From NCBI GenBank assembly GCA_022749755.1, contig CM040441.1, positions 6,122,890 through 6,186,889 of the forward strand: a DNA stretch of 64,000 nt. The letters are read 5' to 3'. Below, piece after piece: positions 57,173 through 64,000 of the stretch. Source of the stretch: Azadirachta indica (taxonomy: Eukaryota; Streptophyta; Magnoliopsida; Sapindales; Meliaceae). A program made the position numbers and the translations under genes. Positions within the stretch are counted from its first letter, which is position 1, and each line of letters opens with the position of its first letter. Under the pieces are notes generated by a model, which ran no database searches, was not told the origin of the DNA, and worked only from the letters and a program-made list of their open reading frames with translations.

Positions 57173-58384
57173 TAGCTGTCACAAATATATTAGAAATCCA
57201 TGTTAAGAATATAAAAGAACGTCAAACAAGGCCCCTTGAATTGAATTTAATTTAGTATTTGGTGGGTGAAGTTTCTCAATTTTATCAAAAACCTTTTTCC
57301 CAAAAGAATAAGAAGGAACAAACAAGAGTAACAAGACATACTAATAAATGAGGCAATTAATGTAAAAGGAAGGTCCCTGAGTCACTATCTAATAACGTTT
57401 TTTTCCCCCTTAAATTAGTGATTATAGAGCTAGGTATTACATTTAGACAATTTATAACCAAAATTGGATATTATAAGTTTTGAAAAATTAAATTGATATC
57501 AGAATCGGACTATCAACATTGACTGTACGTCTAGATATTAATTCTTTAAGAGCAACATGATTAGTGGCCATAGTCGTGAACATATATATATATATATACA
57601 GCCGTATGTCATAAGCCATATTTTTCATGAAAAGCGTATTATTAAAGAAAGAATATGATTAGCAATATTGTAGGCTACTCCTAACTGATCATCATCACAT
57701 TTTTATTGTTGAGTTTGTAATGCAATGCATTGTTATATCTTATTCACATAAAATTCCCATGTTTATCTTCTCTATTGGACCTTTTTTGTCCCATTTTAAT
57801 TTTCATTTATTTCATTTCAATTTTAACCACTTCTTTTAGCTAACGATCTACAACCACATTTAACCTTAGCAGATTGCTTGAGTGGCAAAAAAGGCTTGAG
57901 TCCCCACAATGATGAGACTTTTTGTTTTTTTCTTGGAATTACAAATTTATATACGACCTATTGATATTATACTAAAAATTCTAAAAATCTGCAATCTTGA
58001 TTGAATAAAACCTAACACTAAGAAAATTTACAATTTTTTGAAATTTCGAATTACATCTAACAATATACTGATATTATATTACAAAATTATGTAGATCAAG
58101 AGTCTTGATCGATCAAAGTCTAATATTGTCTGGATATCTGCAATCAAATCAAGTGAAATCGATCTCCACAAATTATTAGGAGGAAATTAGCCTTCACCAA
58201 GTAGATGGAAGGAATTGAACTCATGCCCTCTTTTTTGGTCCTAAATCCCCTTCTTTTTGGGTCATTGTTCAAGAAAACAAATTTCCCTAAATCCCCTCAG
58301 TTTTGGGCCTATATATTTTTTGAACTAAAGTCTAAATAAATTATTCAAATCTTCACAAGATGTTTTTTTTTTATCAAGATTTTA
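57173..58384. other. Flank of the gutted OMT copy, paralogous to the right end of the window
   Basis: 57480-57560 matches 62050-62130 ('aacattgactg.a.gtctagatat'). 57700-57990 matches 63590-63850 ('tttgtaatgcaat', 'taaccacttcttttagctaac.atct', 'gattgcttgagtggcaaaa'). In the right-hand copy these two blocks are separated by the long-TIR element at 62141-63418, so this copy shows the empty site. No other gene. Confidence 0.68.
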
Positions 58385-58765
58385 ACGCGTGTTTATTTTA
58401 TAATTTATATTTAAAAATTTATTAAAAATACCTTAATATAATTAATTTAAAAATCTTAACTTAAATATGAATAAATAATTATCTAAATGAATTAATTAAT
58501 TATTTTATTTATTAATAATATCTTTTGTTTAATACTTTACATTTATATATATTAACAACTTAATATATTACTTTTAGGTTTTTTATGGCATATATGTCAA
58601 TATATTAATTTTAGATTTTTTATTTTTATAAAAAAACAAACAACATAATATTGAATGTTTAAAATAAACATACAAACATATTAATCAAATTCAGATTTCA
58701 ATTAAATTCATATTTCTGTTATGCTTAGACTTCAAATAGAAAAAAATAAATACCACCTAAATAAT
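58385..58765. mobile_element. AT-rich repeat related to the element at 7190-7815
   Basis: Its right end (tttcaattaaattcatattt, then a 'taaatac.acctaa' terminus) matches the right end of 7190-7815, and its interior has the same run of 'tttattaaaaata.c' motifs. It may be another copy of the same small non-coding transposon family. The left end is poorly defined. Confidence 0.35.
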
Positions 58766-60489
58766 CGATCCTCAATCTCCCATTTTCTTAACAACAGCAA
58801 GTTCTTTCTGTGCGAGCTTGAGATGGTCACTCCCTAGATATGAGGGAAAAAGGAACTATATATATCATCTAATTCAGGGAATTTTGATATTTAGAGGAGG
58901 TAATTACCCGAAGTCAAAAGAGACAATGTGATATAAAATCCACTTAGGAAAAACAATAGACATGATATGCCGAATCTATTTTATGATACAATAATTTGAA
59001 AGCTTTGAATTCTTGTATAATCACCATAAACTACGATTGACAAGGCACCAACTTCTTGCCAACTTGGTCAATCATTTAAAGCCCTCTTTTATTGAAAGAA
59101 TATTCTCTAAATTGCAGGCACTATTTTTATCCCCTGATTTATGTAGAGTTTTTAAATTTTCGATCAACATTTTATATATGCATGGCGTCATCACAAAGGT
59201 CGTCTACTAGATGAGCAGCACGTTTCCCTTTCATGGAAAATTTGCGTCATCATATGGATCAGCAGATAGCTACGTGAATTGACACAAAAGGTAATTAGTT
59301 CTTTGTATTAATTGGACTTTTAAATTGCTCTCTCTATGTTGAGGGGCAAAATAAATTTAAGATTTAGTAATGGTGGTTTCCAAGAGCTATCAACCGTAAA
59401 AGGTCTCAATCTCTAAAATTGTAATGGCATATATTTCAAACTTCTATACATTTGATGCTTACTTTCTGTTCTTAGCACTCAATTTTTATTTGTACTCTAA
59501 GCCTTTGGGTTGCTTTTGTATTCCCTTTGCTCTATTATTTCAATATTTACTACTATTTATATAAAAAAATATACATTTTTTCCTATATAAATTAAACGTG
59601 ATTTGTACACTTGATAAACTGTTAAATTTTGCAATTATTTCTTCAAATAATATTATCTATTGTCTGACAGAACAACAAGTAATTCTTTGAAAAGATCGAC
59701 TCAACTCAAAGCTCTTGCTTATCACAAGTTTTCGAGTTTCTATACTGGCTAGCTAGGATTAAAAGAGATAGTAGAATATTAAATTTTCTCTTAGGAATTT
59801 TCAATATTTTCAAAATTCGTAAAAAATAGTACTCAAATCTTTAAGGAATATTTTGCAATTTTCTCAATTCCATACGACACACGATTTGTTGGTTCAATAG
59901 ACTAAGGCCTTAAGAGATTTAGGTGATAGTAGTATTGAAGTTAACAGTTTCCTCCCAATTATAGCAAAACCTGCAAAATTCTTATTAGGCTTTGATATAT
60001 AATCTTCATTATCATTATGCAATATCTATCTGATGTTATTAATTCATTTGCTGTTAACAATTCGGTGTTATATACATCACTGTGAAACTACATATTACAC
60101 GTTTGTGTTTTAAGAATATTAATTTACACAAACTAGCTAGCCAAGCATTATTTTGTTAAGCGTATTTATGTGAAATATTTTTACAAATTAAGCAATATTT
60201 TTGAATTACCAAATGCAAACTCTATTAATTGAACTTCTACCTCCTAAAGTACAAATGTGCAAAAAACAGCATATGAATAGTAGGAATCCACAATGTTTCT
60301 TTAATTACACATAATAACTCAAATAAATAATTTGATTCTCTCTGAAAATCCAAATTTGGTTATTGTACATTGATTAGTACAACAACTGTTAGTATTTTAT
60401 TCTCATTTTTACTATTAAACCTTCAATTATTTGTTGATAAAATTATAGATCAACAGGATTTTCACGCATATAAAACAAGAGATTTTTTG
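58766..60489. other. AT-rich intergenic DNA left of the OMT palindrome
   Basis: No gene was recognised. A block near 59145-59190 ('gtttttaaattttcgatcaacattt.tatatatgcatgg') recurs at 63870-63910, so it belongs to the OMT-region duplication. Confidence 0.5.
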
Positions 60490-60724
60490 TGGCTCCTGGA
60501 TTCAGAGACTATAAAATAACTCTCATATTAGGATTAAGATACCTCATTGAGGTTTATCCTTAACATTTAAGTTATAAATTTAGGATGGGTTAATTGATGC
60601 AAATCAATTATTTGTACCAATTAAGCCATCCGAAAGATCCAGCTTAAATATTAAGGATAAACCTCAATGAGAGATCTTAAACCTAATATGGGAGTTATTT
60701 TATAGTCACTGAAACCAGCATCCT
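60490..60724. repeat. Near-perfect palindrome built from the OMT 3' end
   Basis: Centre at about 60607 with arms of about 117 bp and no spacer. The left arm on the plus strand (about 60499-60563) reads as OMT coding sequence FRDYKITLILGLRYLIEVYP plus stop. The right arm on the minus strand is the true gene end FSDYKITPILGLRSLIEVYP plus stop at 60651. The 3' flanking DNA after each stop also pairs up to the centre ('ggatggnttaattg' on each side). By eye about 80-85% of positions pair, with only 6 differences in the 65 coding positions. A transcript crossing it would fold into a long hairpin. Confidence 0.92.
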
Positions 60725-61820
60725 GGAACAGCTTAGCCCATTCTTTTTCATCTCGCTCTTTCCCGGCGGGCAACACCATCATGAGCATGTCGAAAAAGAG
60801 TTGTGTTTCAATGAACTCATCATTGCCTTTTTTATTCTCCCTTATCATGTCTATTATAATCACTTTCCCTACCTTACCACTGCTCATAATTGCGTCCTTA
60901 CATTTCTTAAGAATCTTCACGCAATCTTCATCATTCCAATCATGTAAAATCCACTGTTTTTCACAAGTATCATTCATTTTATTATGAATTAATATTTGAA
61001 GGCTGGAAATGAAAAATTAAATAGTAAATTTATGTATAGTTAGTTAATTATATACCTTTAGTAGAAGAGCATCGGCTGGAGGAATTGCCTCAAACATATC
61101 CCCTCCAACATATTTCAGATTGCCATCACCTTTCAGATCAGCAACGACATGCATCAGGTCAAATACAGTGCACTCCATTTGTGGAAACTCTTTAGCAATG
61201 GCTTTGGCCATAGTCCCCGTGCCGCCACCAACATCAACCAACGTATTCAACCCCTCAAACGCATCCTTACACTTATGAATTACCACGCTTGCTGCTAATC
61301 GAGCATCACTTGCCATGGCATCATTGAAGAAACGATTAAGCCCTGGGTCATGTCCAGCATACTCCCAAAGAGTCATCCCATGGACCGTAGCAAATGGTGT
61401 AGGATCGTCGTTTTGGAACCAAGTGCTCACATGGTGCCATGGTGTTGTCAAAATGGGATCGAGCATGGCTAACAAGAAAGGTTTTACGCTCAAGGGATTG
61501 TCTTCAACAAGAAGTTGAGAAGCTCTAGTGAGAACATAGGCTTCTTCTTGGCCAATTATTTTAAGTGAAAAGAAGCCAGAGTGATGTAGAAGCCGCATGA
61601 GGCGGTAGATACAATGGGACTTGGTAGGGTGAATTGGTAGTGCAGTAACAAGCTCATCGTGAGTCATTGGTTTTCCATGCTTGTTGATGATATCTGGTAT
61701 GCCTAATTGAATTGCACATTTTAGACACATGGAATTGATGAAATTGAGTATGTGATTCCAAACATGGGCGTGAGCTTGAAGCAGCTCACCATCATGCTCT
61801 CCATATATCAAATTCATCAT
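60651..61820 (-). CDS. Plant small-molecule O-methyltransferase (resveratrol/orcinol OMT-like)
   Basis: SAM-dependent class II plant OMT, cytosolic, methylating a phenolic hydroxyl; the exact substrate cannot be read from sequence. Exon 1 is 61820-61056 (255 codons), the intron 61055-60954 (102 bp, AAAG|GTATAT donor, ACAG acceptor, phase 0) and exon 2 60953-60651, giving 355 aa, the usual family length, with no stop or frameshift. An N-terminal dimerisation domain (residues about 15-110; MCLKCAIQLGIPDIINKHGK) is followed by the SAM-binding LVDVGGGTGTMAKAI (194-208), VFDLMHVV and GGDMF. The catalytic His is in WILHDWNDEDC (259), with an acidic residue in NDEFIETQ and a C-terminal GLRSLIEVYP. 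The start at 61820 is an ATG followed directly by a second ATG; either fits. A gutted tandem copy lies at 57 kb, and the gene's last codons are repeated inverted just downstream. Confidence 0.95.
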
Positions 61821-61883
61821 TAGGCAAAGTGAACTATGTATATAACTTGCTCTTTGACATAAACTCAGCTAAGAGAGGAACTC

Positions 61884-61891
61884 TTTATATA
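61884..61891 (-). promoter_or_regulatory. TATA box of the O-methyltransferase gene
   Basis: The minus strand reads TATATAAA (in CCTATATAAAGAG) about 64-71 bp upstream of the ATG at 61820. That is a consensus plant TATA box at a suitable distance for a leader of about 30-40 bases. Confidence 0.7.
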
Positions 61892-62140
61892 GGCTGGAAC
61901 AGCAATAGTAAATATGTCATCACTCAAAATAACAATATAATTTAAGTACTTTTTTTTTAATTATTTTTATCAAATTTTAGTGATATCTATTTTTTTCTAA
62001 ACACTAAAGGTATCTGACTATTTTTTTATATTTTAGGGGGTATCTATCAATTTTTTCAATTAAGTTGATATGAGAATCAGATCACAACATTGACTGCAAG
62101 TCTAGATATCAGTTGTTTGAGGGATAATTTCATTTTAGGA

Positions 62141-63418
62141 AACATCACTTACGTTCATATATTTCACATATTAGATAAGAAGGTCCTCACATTTTTTGAA
62201 AATCATCACTTTGGCCACTAACATTTCAGTCAATGTCACGTAGGTTCCCTAACCAAACTTCTATCCACTTTTAGCGGTTATATAATTTTCAACTTGCCCC
62301 TTGTAATATCGTAATCTTTAACTTTTATAAAAGTCATCATATTACTCCTATACATTAATTTTTGTATTATTTTTTATTTTTATTTTTATTTTTAACAACT
62401 AAAAAGATAAAATTATATTTTTATAAAATTAATGAATAAAAATAATTCTATATTTTTCTTCTTCCTTGCCTTTCTCTATTTTTTTGCTTTCATTATTCTT
62501 TTTCTTTATTGTCTCTTCCTTTTTTTTATCAAGGAGAAATTGCAATGAGTTTAAAATAAATTGAAATTAATTATTTAATTTTTTTAATTCAAACAAAGAA
62601 ACAAACTAATATATAAAGAAATTAATTTATTCAAATAATATATTCTTAGCAATAAAATTCAACTAATTTAATTTACTAAAAAAACTAAAACCCACAAATT
62701 TTCTCTCCAATTATAAAGTTTTACATAATATTAATTTAAGTAGAAAATTATCAAAATACTTATTATTTTGTGTTTCAAAATAAATTATTACAGAAATTTG
62801 TTTAATAATAATTATAATAATAATAATTTTTTAAATTTGAATTCTAATAAGGTTAATGTACAAATATGTGTATGTGTTATATTGAAAAAGTTGATGATTT
62901 TTTCCTCAAGAGTTATTTTTTGTATCTTATGAAATTAGATGAATTCTAATAAAATATATAAAATAAACTAAAATTAAGATTTTTTTATTTTTAGTTTTTT
63001 AAGTTCAATTAATTGATTCTATTATTAAGATTATGAATTATGAATAAATTTATTTGTTGTGTATTTTTTTTTTTATCTACATTAAGAATATAAATAGAGA
63101 AGAAAGATAAGGAAGAAGAAAAAATAAAGAATTACTTTTTATTAATTAATTTTATAAAAATATAATTTTATCTTCTTCGTTATTAAAAAAAAATAAAAAT
63201 TAACATATAGGAGTATTATGATGACTTTCATAAATTGTAGGGTTAATTAAAGATTTTTATATTATAATGGGTAAGTGTAAAATTACCTAAAAGCTAAAGT
63301 AGATGGAAGTTTGGTCAAGGCGTCTATGTGACATTGACCTAAACTTTAGGGACCAAAGTCGTGATTTATTGAGGACTTTTTTATCTAATATGTAAAATAT
63401 TCCAACCTCAGTGATATT
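62141..63418. mobile_element. Element with long (about 350 bp) terminal inverted repeats
   Basis: The left arm (62141-62490) and right arm (63075-63418) are reverse complements with mismatches. Matching blocks include 'acatattagata', 'gtcctca', 'actttgg.c.ctaa', 'gtcaatgtcac.ta', 'gaccaaactt...tc.ac.ttt', 'aaagtcatcata.tactcctata' and 'aaaattatatttttataaaatta'. The centre (about 580 bp) is AT-rich with no coding frame. Long TIRs without a transposase suggest a non-autonomous Mutator-like or foldback element. The homologous site at 57560-57700 lacks it. No convincing 9-bp target duplication was seen. Confidence 0.78.
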
Positions 63419-63923
63419 TCTTGATAAATTAGGGCTAAAATAAAATTTACACTATTTTTTTTTTCTTTATACTGCTGTCAGAAGTCTTATTTTCTTTATT
63501 TATTTATTTATTTATTTTTGAAAAACTTGTGGTTCAAGGAAGAATATAAACGATAAGGTACGATACTAATTTATCACCATTAAATTTTACGGTTGAATTT
63601 GTAATGCAATATAATGATATCTCTTATCCACACAAGAGTTCCTACTTTATCATGTTTTCATTAACCACTTCTTTTAGCTAACAATCTGCAACCACACGCT
63701 ACAATTAACTTCAAAATAATCTAAAAGTTGTCTTTAGCCGATTGCTTGAGTGGCAAAAAGGCTTTAGTCTCAACATTGATGAGACTTCTTCTTTTTGAAA
63801 TTACAAATTACATGTATACAATTTGCTGTTATTATATTAAAAAATTCTAGGAATCTAAAAGTTATATGTTTAAGTTTTTAAAATTTTCATCAGCATTTAT
63901 ATATGCATGGGGTCATAATTCCG

Positions 63924-63962
<39 letters not shown>

Positions 63963-64000
63963 TTTTTTTTAAGACCCTAGGATAAAGGGAAAAGTAGAGA
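63419..64000. other. Right edge: paralogue of the 57.7 kb flank, simple repeats
   Basis: 63590-63910 matches 57700-57990 and 59145-59190. A (TTTA)n run lies near 63496-63520 and a TA microsatellite at 63923-63959. No gene reaches the window edge. Confidence 0.6.

Overview
This window is AT-rich nuclear DNA from a eudicot plant. The evidence is three TIR-NB-ARC-LRR (TNL) resistance-gene copies (a gene class expanded in dicots and absent from grasses), a MIK2-type LRR receptor kinase, short GT-AG introns, and many LTR-retrotransposon remnants of plant Ty1/copia and Ty3/gypsy (Tat) type. I cannot name the species. No tRNA, rRNA, CRISPR array or bacterial-type operon was seen.

Layout. 2.1-5.5 kb (minus): an LRR receptor-like kinase with an intact kinase domain but three in-frame nonsense codons. 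5.5-10.7 kb: its upstream DNA, partly triplicated, with a minisatellite of about 140 bp units. 11.5-15.0 kb: a decayed Tat-type gypsy element with an antisense coiled-coil reading frame. 15.1-16.35 kb: the 3' end and LTR of a Tnt1-like copia element. 16.4-40.9 kb: a TNL cluster, all on the minus strand. Copy A (17.2-25.9 kb) is broken and split by a complete copia element with 5-bp target-site duplications. Copy B (28.8-31.7 kb) lacks TIR and P-loop. Copy C (34.3-38.7 kb) has all five exons and all classic motifs but one nonsense codon after the P-loop. Copies A and C lie in a direct segmental duplication that also carries a fragment resembling a YUCCA flavin-monooxygenase exon.

41.3-43.5 kb: a decayed copia element. 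44.8-51.1 kb: an LTR-bounded Tat-type gypsy derivative that keeps gag and protease remnants but no recognisable RT or integrase, and carries 125-bp and 69-bp tandem arrays. 51.8-55.2 kb: a direct duplication of about 1.5 kb of non-coding DNA. 55.2-57.0 kb: another Tat remnant with the same antisense coiled-coil frame. 57.0-64.0 kb: an O-methyltransferase (OMT) region containing a gutted OMT copy, one intact two-exon OMT gene (60651-61820, minus, 355 aa), and an element with terminal inverted repeats of about 350 bp.

The OMT is the only protein-coding gene that looks fully intact. The most interesting structure is at its 3' end. Its last 20 or so codons and stop are repeated immediately downstream in inverted orientation, forming a near-perfect snap-back palindrome of about 235 bp with no spacer. 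A transcript running past the stop would fold into a long hairpin carrying OMT sequence, the layout expected of a young siRNA or proto-miRNA locus. The receptor kinase, the TNL cluster and the OMT are all typical of fast-evolving defence regions.
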